Below, one piece after another: positions 32,007-42,369 of a stretch of DNA of 64,000 bases; position 1 is the first letter of the stretch; each line of letters begins with the position of its first letter. Position numbers and translations under genes: made by a program. Under the pieces are notes generated by a model. It was not told where the DNA came from. It ran no database searches and saw only the letters and a list, made by a program, of their open reading frames with translations. Source of the stretch: Diploptera punctata (lineage: Eukaryota > Arthropoda > Insecta > Blattodea > Blaberidae); assembly GCA_030220185.1 (NCBI GenBank), contig JASPKZ010010273.1, forward strand, positions 2,128,501-2,192,500, given 5' to 3'.

Positions 32007-32640
32007 GCTTTATTTTACCTGACAGAGTTAAGGCCTTAATGTCTTGTCTGCCACTCAACCAAGTTTTAAAAAGTACAAAAAATAGTCTTACATCTAAATT
32101 ACGATACACATAAATGATTACATGCTATAAATACAATTAATATTTATAATATATTTTGATTTACTCTATATTAAACGAATTAAATATAATATGTACAAGA
32201 TACATACAAAAAACGAGAAAACATTATTAATGACATAGTATAAATTTAAATAAATAGAGAAAATTTAATTACTAGACATCAGGTAACTGTATAAGCGTGA
32301 CTTAAAAGTGCCAAGTGTGCGGCAACCCTTGATATCTTGAGGAGGGAAATTTCAGGAGCGGGCAGATGCTACTGTGAAGGAAGTAGAATAAGTGTTTGAA
32401 GAGGGATTGTTATCGGACTCTTATCTTGTGACTTAGTGTCAATATTGTGGTAAGAAGATAATTTCTCAAATCTGGACGCCAGGTAACTAGGAGTGTAGGA
32501 ATTCGAAGCTTGAAAAATAGTGAAAGAGAGTGCAATTTACGTCTGTCAGTAAGACGGAGCCAAGGGAGGTTATTGAAATGTTCGGAAATATGGTCATAAC
32601 GGCGGATATAACAAGATATCAGTTCTTCATTCTATTTGCT
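31952..32640 (-). mobile_element. LINE 3' end, CR1-like lineage
   Basis: Minus-strand reading with frameshifts: HFNNLPWLRLTDRRKLHSLS, FKLRIPTLL, YLASRFEKLSSYHN, then PPQDIKGCRTLGTFKSRLYS and YLMSSN before the stop at about 32275. The order (LTxRRKLH, then YLxSRF, then SWNxLPxDI, then LGTFKSxLYxYL) is that of CR1/L2-like and related LINE C-termini. A 3' untranslated part of about 270 bp follows, ending in TTAACTCTGTCAGGTAAAAT and an AAT tail (31955-32005). Confidence 0.75.
31955..32007. repeat. (AAT)n tail of the CR1-like LINE
   Basis: Pure AAT run exactly at the 3' end of the minus-strand LINE (ATT on its own strand). Confidence 0.9.
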
Positions 32641-32914
32641 ATAATAGACAATTTTTGTTTTAGATAAGTCTAAAAGTGGGGAAGTTCACTGAGAAAAAAA
32701 CAAAAACATAGATCTATCTTGTTTGTGTCAGTTTTGGACTTACCAAGGATGAGTGTTATATATGCCAATTTTTTGTTATTCTGAACAGTAGTCTGAATTA
32801 GCGAAGAATCAATTCAAGAAGGCAACATTTTTCACTCATGTTATTAATAACGAGCGGATTTCCTCATGTTTTTACCGTCGTACACATTTTTTTATACATT
32901 TACTTGGACACAAA

Positions 32915-33330
32915 TGTCCACGTCTATGGTCTCGGGATAGGATCGCTGCCTTGTACGTAACGGACCGGGTTCGATTCCCCATCGCGACAAGTTTTCTGGG
33001 TGTTTTTTTTTTCCTCACCTGTAAGAAAAATACTAAGAACATTAATGGCCAAACGACCATCATCTGCCATCATAGTCATCATTATCATATTCGCCATATT
33101 TAACATGAATATGTGAGTGAATGGTATATTTCATTTTTAATTTTGTGTTGTCTCGGAAGAGGCCCTGAATTGAACTGATCACTCATTCTGGGAGGTCTCT
33201 CAATATCATTTTGTGGCCAAAAACATTTGCGAATGATTCAAAGTTTAAAATCCCTCTTCCGATAGGTGGTGGCATTATAAGGCCCGGGCGACATGGGGCA
33301 TGTGAAAGTGCACCGTGCGGAAGATACGTG
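32915..33330 (+). mobile_element. SINE family A, tail type 2
   Basis: Head GTCCACGTCTATGGTCTCGG and B box GGTTCGATTCCCC (about 32970), body with TTTCCTCACCTGTAAGAAAA, then the type-2 tail (ATATTCGCCATATTTAACAT, TGTTGTCTCGGAAGAGG, CACTCATTCTGGGAGG, GGCCCGGGCGACATGGGG). It is moderately diverged from the copies at 15.8-16.3 and 59.1-59.5 kb. Confidence 0.85.
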
Positions 33331-33334
33331 TGTT

Positions 33335-34595
33335 GCCCCTGCGATATGACTCTATTCCACCGTTATTGTATCTGTATATCTGTGCCATCCTTCCTGAATT
33401 CTCCATTTTCTCTCCTCTTCATTTTGTTACGTGAGCCGGACATAAAATAGTCCCACCACGCAGAAGAACCAGGATCAGCCAGTCAATTACTATCGTCGGG
33501 CTAACCAGGCAGTTTTCCTTTCTGGGTTCAAGTTACGTTGTTGCGTATATCACCGGATTATGGTTTCCTCAGGCTTCCAGGAATATTGAGTTAGCATGGA
33601 GATGCCTTGAGCGGAACCGAGGTTTGTTTAGGAGAGAATGCTGTATGTATTGAATGACATTGGTATGAATCGTTGTATTGTTTATTATATTATATTATTT
33701 GTTAAGCTTTTAAAGACTGCTATAGTATGCAATATTATTTGATAACGTTCATTTCAGTTAATGTTTATAAAGAATTAACTAATTATTTATTTATATTCTT
33801 TCATTATAATTGACTCATGTTTACTTAGTTATTTAAATATACTTCTATATTTTACATGTTGGTTTATTATTGTATTGTAGATCACTTGAATCTCAGTATA
33901 GCAGTAGCCAAGCACTATAATTTTTAGTATCCCCATTAAGAATTACATTAGTTGCTCAGATTAGATCATTCATTGTACACGTTGATGAAATCTAATTGTT
34001 TGTGCATAGTAGTCAGCCAATTTAAAGTAGTGAAACACGTCCGTGAAAATTTGGCCCCAGCCACGGATACTCTGCTTAGAAATGTATGTGGTTTACTCTA
34101 CTTTACTTTCGGTTCTCTTCAGATACACCACATGTTATGTTAGGTCATACTGATGGACAATTATTTACACTATAATCTTTATATCTATTGTATTTACGTA
34201 TATGTATTAGAGCTTACTCAAATCCCTGAGCTTGAAGCTGTATGGTAGCAGTTTATGTATTATGTTCATTATATTCACTGGACCTCAGAGCACTCAAACC
34301 CCGAGCTTATTGTCCCCTTTTCGACCTCCATGAAAAAGTACCTATAAAATGAGGGTTAAACTATGATGGAGTAGAAAAAGACGATGTTTTTATATTCACA
34401 GAGAATACAAACTCACACGTGCATACACACCTAGTCCCTGATAGAATGTGATCAAGATGCGTAGGGTAAATTATTATCTTGTGTTCGGTATTCCTATCTA
34501 CAGAATCTAGAGGTCCAGGATTCGACTTTTGGTTTTAGACTTGCGATTATTTTTTTTTTCAAAAATGAATTTTCTGCATTCCATAAGGATCACCT

Positions 34596-34640
<45 letters not shown>

Positions 34641-35424
34641 CTTTGCTACGCTGTCGAAGAAAATATAAAAACATTATAAAATATGAAAATATATAAATAA
34701 ACGTGAAAATAAAACATAATTTAAAAAAGTGAGCAATAAAAACATAAACAGGTGCATGAGATTAAAAAAAACATAGTTTTTATATTTTTTTGATCTTGCT
34801 GTAGTATACAATATTTCCAAAGATTAACCTCTTCAAATTTGGAAATTATTACAAAAAACAAAAAAGAAAAGGTCGTAGTTTTGTTGATTATTGGAATCTC
34901 TATGTAATTTTTCTCGCACGTGCAAAGATAATAAATCTTAAAAATAAATTATTTTTGGCAACATTTTGTATATGTTCATGACAAGTGCAATTATCAACAG
35001 CTGTCAGATATTTGTTTGAATGTCATTGTGAAGGTTATTGTTCAGAGTTTATTTATTTTTATGTGCATGTAAAAAGACAATAAAATATTGCCGTCTCATG
35101 ATTTTAAAACCCACTTAACGCTTTAACAAGTCTCAGCATTTACTATCCAATTGCGAAGATAAGCGAATCAATTGTACAAGCACATTTCCTACTCCATGCT
35201 TTCATTTTATTTTCTACAGACTGAAACTACAGCAAGCTCTCATTAAGTAACAAAACTTCGGAATTATTATTATTATTAAAATATTCAAGAGACCTTAGCT
35301 ATTAGGTTAACTTGCGTAAAATTACATTCGATTTACTACGTTTATTTTCCAGGTTTTATGAAAAGTTCGTTGGAGTAAACCATAAACGAGAAATATTATT
35401 GTGTCTGGATAAAGTTCATTTTTT
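33335..35424. other. mostly unique-looking, no gene seen
   Basis: About 2.1 kb of AT-rich sequence. A pyrimidine run with CT repeats lies at 34596-34638, and CATCCATCCATC at 35435-35455 belongs to the following SINE. A B-box-like GGTCCAGGATTCGACTT at 34511-34527 has no good A box. Confidence 0.5.
34596..34638. repeat. (CT)n microsatellite
   Basis: CT dinucleotide run preceded by a short C stretch. Confidence 0.9.
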
Positions 35425-35435
35425 ATTTTGCTTAT

Positions 35436-35770
35436 CCATCCATCCATCCATCCATAGCAATTCTGCACGAGGGTAGGTCTTTCACTGCAATCATAGCATT
35501 TTCATGCTATGCTTTACAGCTTTACTAGGGAATTATAGGTGTGGTAGCTTCCGTTGCTTTCCAAACCGGCGGAGGATGATGGTGATAATGATAAGAATGA
35601 TGATGATGGCCGGTGATTTTTGGGGGACCCTACGCTTCCTGACATTTGTCTTACAGGTGAGGAAAAACTCTGAAAAAAAAACTCACCCAGGAGCCTGTCC
35701 CGATCGGGAATCGAACTCGGGCCCGCTGCGTGACAATGCAGCACGCTACCTCGAAACCGTGGCGGTGGAC
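35436..35770 (-). mobile_element. SINE family A, tail type 1, exact target duplication
   Basis: Full-length minus-strand copy between perfect 11-bp direct repeats ATTTTGCTTAT (35425-35435 and 35771-35781). The head starts GTCCACCGCC at 35770, with B box GGTTCGATTCCCG (about 35705), and the 3' end carries the CATAGCATGAAAATGCTATG hairpin and a GGAT-repeat tail (ATCC on the plus strand, 35434-35455). The perfect duplication suggests a recent insertion. Confidence 0.95.
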
Positions 35771-35873
35771 ATTTTGCTTATAGAGGGGAAAAAATTGAAG
35801 ATTAAACTACAATTAAAATTTATCAGTTTTGTATTTAAAAATATATCATAATGAGATTTTACAGGTAAGAAAA

Positions 35874-36635
35874 ATTATCGTAAGTAATGCCACGAGTGAT
35901 TTCCAAATTATCGATAAATTCACTACTCACTTCGTGAGTCGTGAATTTATCTAGAGAATTTGGAAATCAAGAGTGGCATTTGTTAGGACTATTTAACGAA
36001 TAAAATTAAGCTGTTTACTCACAAATCATTATTTAACTATAGTTATTTTAAAATATCTATATATTTAATGTAAACGACGATGTTTGAAAACAAATGAGAA
36101 ACGATAGGTACGCTTATACTGCTTCTTTTATCACTGCAACCAGATCATACTATTTATTGCTAAAGGAACGCAATATTGTAAGAATGCTCTCTAGTGGAGA
36201 AAAAATGAAACACATCAAACTGTATATTAATTCATTTCTGATGTCGTATGATGTAAATATGACAATTATATTTTTCTGGATTATTACCTGGGAAAAAATA
36301 CATTTAAGAAAGTGCAAACAGTGGTTTCTTCTTTTGGTGGTATAATCAATTGCTACAAATGTTTTTATATTATCTCTCGTATGCGCTTCGTGTTGACATC
36401 TATGCACTATATATACAATTTGGTAGCCGTATTTCTTGGGGCTCTGTCATTGCAAAATAATGGTCAGACCTGTTCAGAATATTAAAAAGGAGGAGCTTTC
36501 TTTAATATGGAAATATAACACTGATAAATATTTCGTGAAACACGACTCTGATTGGTTGTAAAACAGAAATCATTGAAACGTGATTGGTCATTGACTCCCA
36601 TTTGGGGCATGAGTTAAATAGTCTTAAATTATAAA
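35874..36635 (+). mobile_element. foldback element, full copy
   Basis: Begins with a terminal hairpin: AATGCCACGAGTGATTTCC and its inverse complement near 35965-35985, separated by ACTCACTTCGTGAGT (itself a palindrome). The body is collinear with 24409-25015. It ends at CCATTTGGGGCATGAGTTAA. No coding frame is longer than 85 codons and none is recognisable, so mobilisation would be in trans. The class (foldback DNA element, helitron-related, or other) is undetermined. Confidence 0.65.
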
Positions 36636-36744
36636 ATACGTATAACTATAATTCAATAGACTAAATTTGAAATAAAAATGCCATTAATAAAAAAAAATTT
36701 AAAACGATTTTACATGTGGTTTGGTTATCTTGTTGCATTTCAGA

Positions 36745-38037
36745 CAATAATAGGAAGTATTCAACTTCCTACAACATTCTAACAAATATATTAGTAAGCA
36801 GACTTACTCCCTATATTGATGACATTCTAGGAGATCATCAATGTGCATTTAGAAGAAACAGGTCTACAACAGATCAGATTTTTAGTATAAGACAGATTTT
36901 AGAAAAGAAATGGGAATATAATGGTATTGTACATCAACTATACGTAGACTTCAAAAAAGCATATGATTCAATTAAGAGGGAGAAGTTATATAGTATCCTA
37001 CTGGAGTTCGGAATTCCTAAAAAGTTAGACTTATACGAATGTGTCTAAATGGCACAAAGAGTAGAGTGCGTGTAGGCAAACAGTTTCCGGATACTTTTGA
37101 AATCCAGAATGGGTTGAAGCAAGGAGATGCACTCTCTCCTCTACTATTTAATTTTGTACTAGAGCATGCCATTAAATCTTTAGAGAATGAGGAAGGCTTA
37201 CAACTCAATGGTATTAATAAGCTGTTAGTTTATGCTGATGATGTAGTATTGTTGACCGTTAGCGAGGAGATACTAAAGGACAATACGCACACACTGTTGA
37301 GTAACACTAAGAAATTAGGATTGGAAGTAAATATCAATAAAACTAAATATATGGTCACACGTAGAAATTCATAATATAATGGAAATGGACAGCTAATGAC
37401 AAATGAGGGAAATTTTGAGGAAGTGGCTGAATTCAAATACCTAGGAACAGTAATCACAAATAGGAATGAGATGCACAAAGAAATTAAACATAGGCTCAAT
37501 TCTGGAAATGCATGCTATTATGCATTGCAGAGACTCTTGATGTCCCAACTCCTTTCAAAAAACGTTAAACTGAAAATATACAAAACTATTATTCTACCAG
37601 TTATATTATATGGATGCGAAACATTGACTCTTACTTTAAGGGAGGAAAGGAGATTACAAGTATTTGAGAATAAAGTACTTAGGAAAATTTTTGGACCAAA
37701 GAGAGATGAAGAGACAGGTGAATGGAGAAGACTACATAACAATGAACTACATGGTCTTTATAGGAAGCCAGATATAATAAGAACAGTTAAGTCTCGTAGA
37801 CTGCGATGGGCAGGACATGTTGCACGTATGGGGAATGAAAGACGTGCATGGAAGCTTCTTGTAGGAAAGCCAGAGGGAAAACGCCCAATTGGTAGACCAA
37901 GAATGAGGTGGGAGAATAACATTAATTATGATTTGAGGGAAGTAGATTATACAGGGAATGATTGGAAAGCATTAGCTCAGGATAGGGATGTATGGAGAGC
38001 TTATGTCCGCGCGGCCATGAACCTACGGGTTCGATAG
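36745..38037 (+). pseudogene. LINE reverse transcriptase, one frameshift and one stop
   Basis: Coding part of the LINE above, which would copy LINE RNA into DNA at a nicked target. Frame 1 spans to IPKKLD (37048); the reading continues one phase over from LIRMCLNGTKS (37039) through the YADD box to RRNS, then a single TAA at 37372-37374 where the 19.6 kb copy has leucine, and resumes in the same phase to RAAMNLRVR (38037). All palm aspartates are present. The N-terminal endonuclease is absent because of 5' truncation, so the locus cannot encode a complete element. Confidence 0.88.
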
Positions 38038-38066
38038 TGCCAGTGAGTAAGTAAGTAAGTAAGAGA
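36745..38066 (+). mobile_element. RTE-like LINE, RT to 3' end
   Basis: The most complete RTE-like copy in the window, 5'-truncated. In order: ILTNILVSRLTPYIDDILGD, HQCAFRRNRSTTDQIF (fingers), VDFKKAYDSIKREKLY (palm motif A, catalytic D), NGLKQGDALSPLLFNF (motif B), LVYADDVVLL (motif C, YADD at 37231-37242), LGLEVNINKTKYMVT, FKYLGTVIT, VILYGCETLTLTLREER, RWAGHVARMGN, GRPRMRWENNINYDLREVDY. Only one frameshift (near 37030) and one TAA (37372-37374) interrupt it. The 3' end is TAGTGCCAGTGAG plus four TAAG units. Confidence 0.92.
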
Positions 38067-38159
38067 GAGAACCACCGTCTTAAAAGTAAAAGTTAGTAGG
38101 CTATATAGGTACCGGTAGTACGAAAAAATCAAAATATTTTTACATCGTCAAAACAAAGT

Positions 38160-38600
38160 TTGTAAATTACATTCCATTAACGCAGAAAAAAAAGGATGTA
38201 AATGCAAAAATATCACAATTTTAATGGTTTTTAGGGATAACAAATTCTCTCTTCAAGCCACAGTTAGTCCAAAAACATTTAAGACTAAATATGTATAAAA
38301 CACTTGTTCGTCCAACTCTGGTATGGTATGGTAGCGAAGTATGGACATTGAAACAGAAGGATATATAGGAACTTAGATCGGCTGAAATGAGATATCTTCG
38401 AAGGACTGCAGGATACACACTACTAGATCATAATAAATTAAGACATCTTAGAAGAATTACACACGGAACCTTTAGAAAAAACATTTTCGATTATAAGTGA
38501 AGATAGATGCACATATTCATCGAATGGAGGATCACAGAATACGCAAACAAACGTTAAGCTGTCAATTCAACATATTGCTTAAATTCGTGAATGGACTATG
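38160..38600 (+). mobile_element. LINE 3' end, decayed
   Basis: Frameshifted reading KDVNAKISQF, FKPQLVQKHLRLNMYKTLVR, WYGSEVWTLKQKDI, RYLRRTAGYTLLDHNK, then HRMEDHRIRKQ. It matches the 18.2-18.9 kb lineage (FKPQFVQKHSRLKVYKTLAL) block for block. No active-site region remains. Confidence 0.7.
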
Positions 38601-38635
38601 ATTATTATGATGATGATAATGCAGTATAACCTCTT

Positions 38636-38702
38636 ACCTTATGGGTACTTTTACGTTTCACATGCCACCCGGGAAGTTTGTAAAGTGACCAAAACATACG
38701 AA
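38636..38702 (-). mobile_element. SINE family A tail type 2, 3' scrap
   Basis: GGGTACTTTTACGT and CACATGCCACCCGGG match the tail end of the type-2 copies (GGTACTTTTACGTGCC at 15830; CACAAGTCACCCGGGCC at 59.17 kb). Confidence 0.6.
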
Positions 38703-39002
38703 CTCGACTATGAACTTATATATGGAGGTAATGGAGATGTAAGCAAGTAGGAATAAGAGGTAATATTGTGTGAGATTGTCTCAAGGGCTAAACATGAAAA
38801 TTCTGCTATCATCTACATATTTATATATCCTATTAGATCTGCTAATAAGCATGTCAATCCCATTTTGAACACGTTGGTATATAAAAACAATGTAACGTAT
38901 GCATTGAATTTTAAAACAGCATTTTTTTTACTTAGGTTAACATTAAATTGACGTACTATAATCACATATATAAGTTAAGTAAAATAATTTAGTTAAATTA
39001 GT

Positions 39003-39186
39003 GGCCATCATCATCATCCTTATCATTATCATCATCATCATCAACATCATCATCCTTCACCTGTGTGGAAAGCAACGGGAAGCTACCACACCTACAATTC
39101 CCTAGTAAAGCTGCAAGCATAGCATGATAAATGTTATGATTGCAGTGAAGGACCTGCCTTCGGGCAGAATTACTATGGATGGATAT
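39003..39186 (+). mobile_element. SINE family A tail type 1, headless copy
   Basis: Begins GGCCATCATCATCATCC in the middle of the body, continues through GGAAGCTACCACACC and the 3' hairpins (here with a TTCG loop: CTGCC TTCG GGCAG) to TATGGATGGAT. The promoter head is missing, so it is 5'-truncated like a LINE insertion. Confidence 0.85.
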
Positions 39187-39204
39187 ATATATATATATAT
39201 TTAT

Positions 39205-39470
39205 TTATTTATATACAGAATTTTAATCCATGTCCTCCAGTCCTCTTGCTCTCATTCCAGTTCTTATTTCTTGCATCCACGAGTTTCGAGGTCTTCCTCT
39301 CCTCCTTCTTCCAGGTGGACACCATTCCAATGTTTTCCTGGGTAATCTTTCTTCTTGCATTCGTCGTACGTGCCCATAACAATTTAATTGCTTATACCGT
39401 ATATAATCTACTATTGAATAACCAATACTCATTTTTTCTCTTATGACAGTATTTCTTATTTTGTCTAATT
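39205..39470 (-). mobile_element. LINE 3' end
   Basis: Minus strand: YSIVDYIRYKQLNCYGHVRR, MQEERLPRKTLEW, PPGRRRRGRPRNSWMQEI, then RARGLEDMD and a stop. This is the common LINE C-terminal tail (YGHVxRM, then RRGRPRxSW). TA and TTTA repeats lie at its 3' side, against the SINE tail at 39186. Confidence 0.75.
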
Positions 39471-39474
39471 TTGA

Positions 39475-40135
39475 ACATCTTGTTTTATTATCCCGTGCAA
39501 TTACTTCAATATTTTATTAGTGAATAAATAAAACATTCAATCAGGAGAATTTTGTTCTTTTTTTGAGTGAATTTGTTATGTAGAGATATCCGTTCCTGAA
39601 TTACAAAGAGTAGGTTCATTTAGAATAATAAAATTGAAATAAAAATAAATCTGCGAGACCATTAGACTTTTCAAGATCGATTGAAGAGGTCACTTGCTAG
39701 CAGATGGAAATGGTAACAGTGCTTCTAAGGTACCGTACCTTAGTTCCAGTTTCATTTTATGAACATTTCTACAGCAGTATTATAATCATTAATTTATATT
39801 GTAAAAACCCAAATTCCAGCAAAATTTGTATTATAGAAACATTTTAGAACGAGTAAAGAAATTTAATATTATGACTACATTTGCTATTTTTAACAGATTC
39901 ATCAAGACAATTTTATAACGTATAAAGAAGTAGGCATTGAATTAATGTTATGAATTATTTTATTCAATGACCTACAGTCACTGCCCTTTATGATAAACGT
40001 AAACAACATAAATTCTATGTTGTGGAAGCGATACACGAAAAAAAAGTTTGATTTCCTGCGAATAATGGATCCTACATAAAACAATAGGTCCCTATAAACG
40101 AATAAATATATCTTACAGGAATTTGACAAATTTGT
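39475..40135. other. no recognisable gene or repeat
   Basis: AT-rich sequence without recognisable landmarks. Confidence 0.5.
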
Positions 40136-40139
40136 CCTC

Positions 40140-40459
40140 AAAATCCTCCTCAACTCGTGTCCTAGACAGGGGCTGGTTGAGGAAAGACATGCTGAGACCA
40201 CTTACAGTGGAGGTCTGTTGATAAGGATGCCGTGATTCACCATCACAGGGGCAAATTAATTGTAACAAAATGGATGGGGTAAATATGGATAAATGATGGA
40301 GTGAAACTTGTAGCAGCATAAAAAGGTAGAAACCTCGAGAAAAATCTGCGAAGATTCCGGTTCGTCGACCACGCAATCCACATGAAGTGTCCGAGAGGAG
40401 CACTCGAGACCCAAGGAGTGAGAGGCGAGCGTCTAAAAACTTGCGCCACGGAGCCGCCA
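40140..40459 (-). mobile_element. SINE family E
   Basis: The minus-strand head GGCGGCTCCGTGGCGCAAGT (from 40459) matches the copy at 48.97 kb, as do GGTTTCTACC-type body blocks and the 3' end CTAGGACACGAGTTGAGGA (complement at 40150-40168). GGCGCAAGyGxTTAGACGCTC is a plausible tRNA-derived A box. It is diverged by roughly one base in five from the 49 kb copy. Confidence 0.75.
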
Positions 40460-40464
40460 ATTTC

Positions 40465-40885
40465 TATCCCAATGTGCATTTTTATACATGCATGCCTTAC
40501 AAACTAGAAGAGCAACTGAATACCCGGTGAAAAAAGTATATTCTAAACTTTAGTTGGTAATATGTGTTAACACCTTGGTTTGTTTGATGATTTTGATGGC
40601 TATGTGTAATAAATGCTATATGAATTCTTTAAAATTTCTAATACTACAGGATTATTACAATGTTGTGCTTTATTTAGATCTTTCAAAAATTTATTACATG
40701 ACTTTAGAAGAAAATCAAACTAGTTTTGTACAAGTTGGTAGACAATAGTTCATATCGGCCTATAATTTTACCAATAATACATATCAATTTGAAACTATAA
40801 GAAAAAAACAATATTTATAAAAATACCTTAGAGAATATAAAAAATAATTATAAAATGATGTACATTTTATGCAGTCTACTCAATT
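40465..40885. other. no recognisable gene or repeat
   Basis: AT-rich sequence; the frame at 40554-40748 has no motif I recognise. Confidence 0.45.
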
Positions 40886-40889
40886 GTTA

Positions 40890-41135
40890 AAATTATTTAG
40901 GTACTGTAGGCCTTTCGGAACCAGTCCCATCCTCAGCAGAAGGTCGTAAGTTACTCTCCAGCTATTATCTAGGTACTGGTCGCAAAATGCCTACAATATT
41001 TTAATAATTTTAACAATTTAAAATACTTTATGAAAGGTACGTAATTTTATAATTTTATATTTTTTTGCTTATACTAACACCTCAACGGAATTTTACCATG
41101 AATGTTATTAGTATTGAAATATACATTAATTAGGC
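40890..41135 (-). mobile_element. relative of the 17.4 kb foldback family
   Basis: Contains the GGCCTTTCGGAACCAGTCCC block (40910-40928), the inverted pair AATTGTTAAAATTATT (40881) and AATAATTTTAACAATT (41004), and downstream ACCTCAACGGAATTTTACC (41082-41100), all shared with 17.3-17.65 kb. The pairing spans about 140 bp, so this copy also folds back, with only one copy of the hammerhead-like block. Confidence 0.6.
40913..40936 (-). ncRNA. hammerhead-like core, variant copy
   Basis: On the minus strand: CTGAGGA, TGGGACTGGTTCC, GAAA. Position 7 of the core is G rather than T, a position that is free in hammerheads, and helix II (GGGAC with GTTCC) is preserved through one G-T wobble. Confidence 0.5.
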
Positions 41136-41149
41136 TGAATTTTATTTTA

Positions 41150-41345
41150 CAGAAAAAAACATTTTAATATAAAATTATAAAATTAAAACCTGTAAGTTAC
41201 AGTCTTCCTCAATTTGATTAAAATATTTTAAAATCCTGAAGGCTTTTAAGAAACCGGTTCCATCGTCAGCAAAAGCAAGTTGAAGACGTCTTTACATTAA
41301 ATGTATTAATTTAATAATTTTATATTAAACATTTATATTGAGACT
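41150..41345 (-). mobile_element. relative of the 17.4 kb foldback family, third copy
   Basis: CTGTAAGTTACAGTCTTCCTC, AATATTTTAAAATCCTGAAGG and the block 41241-41275 follow the order seen at 17.34-17.42 kb in diverged form. The minus core (41246-41269) reads CTGACGA, TGGAACCGGTTTC, then TTAA in place of GAAA, so this copy should be inactive although helix II still pairs. The stretch to 41345 ends in ATGAATTTCATT. Confidence 0.5.
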
Positions 41346-41707
41346 ACTGCCTTTTGCCATGAATTTCATTAAAGTAAAATGGTTAGAGGTTATTTGGTTG
41401 AAGTGACTTGTTTCTTCAATAGATATGGGTGCAACCAAGGATGTTCGTGACCATCTTTCAGAAATTATCAATTTTATATTAATTTATTTTTCCATTCTTT
41501 GATGAAACATTGATTTTGATTGACTACAAAAACTAATGTAACAGATTACACTGGTCAACATGATTTTTGTCTCATGAGTACCAATAGTTGTACTTAATGC
41601 AGTTTTTTTATAGTGTTTTCAAATATATATTCGGAATTTCTCCATCACCCACAGTTTTTTTTATTTCAATTTCAATTAAGGGATTTAAATAATTATTATT
41701 TTAATAA

Positions 41708-41878
41708 ACTTGTTTGTCCATTGACGCAGTGAGCGATGAGCACGGGGATCACATTCATCAGGAGATTTTAGCTAAGGAAAAGAGATATCAAGGCAAATGG
41801 AATCTTAATATGCTGGCCGATTATTGTTGGACCATCAAGAGGGATGTTCCACAGGCGAAATATAGCAGAAAATTGTAA
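41708..41878 (+). pseudogene. exon-like fragment, AVSDEHGDHIHQE motif, function unknown
   Basis: After a stop at 41705-41707 the frame reads VSDEHGDHIHQEILAKEKRY, QGKWNLNMLADYCW, TIKRDVPQAKYS and stops at 41876-41878. I recognise this as the C-terminal motif of an uncharacterised protein family repeated in many arthropod genomes (SxEHGExxHQDI, then RYQGKWxxNMLADYCW), which may itself be transposon-related. TTGACGCAG before GTGAGC could be a splice acceptor. No matching upstream exon is visible in the preceding 2 kb, and there is no start codon, so it is more likely a stranded fragment than a live gene. Confidence 0.45.
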
Positions 41879-41879
41879 T

Positions 41880-42365
41880 TTCTTACTTTTTTACGTGAGT
41901 CCGAATGTTCGAACATTGTGTAGTTACGAATGTAGAAAATATTAAATTGTTTGAAATTATAAATGCCTATCTCTCAGAAACCTTGCGTGATGGAGAAAAC
42001 CCGATATCATATTTGAATTCAGGAGAAAAAATACTATCAGAATCACCTATTTTTCTTTCTGAGATAAAAAAAAGTTTATTTTTTGTTGCTCAGTGTTATC
42101 TTACGGAGATTATAAAGGATAAACAAGATTAAAATAAAAAAGTATGTCACCTGTCTTAGCTTGGAAGATATAATTTAAATTGATAAACATATTATTTTTT
42201 ATTTATTAAATAAAAGATCAACTTTTTTTTGTTTCTGAAAATCAATAACACTTCGATTGTTTTATTTAATATATAAGTAATATAGATTTTCATCAACTAA
42301 ACACAAAATCAAGTGAATACATAACGGATTATTTATTAACTTTAAAAATTGATAAGTACAACTTG
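41880..42365. other. no recognised gene; one 75-codon frame
   Basis: The plus frame 41905-42132 (MFEHCVVTNVENIKLFEIIN start) is open in ordinary AT-rich DNA, lacks recognisable motifs and is not called as a gene. The rest is unassigned. Confidence 0.4.
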
Positions 42366-42369
42366 AAGA

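Noticed and set aside
41905..42132. 75-codon plus frame as a small gene
   Set aside because: No recognisable motif, no supporting context; length is within chance for AT-rich DNA.
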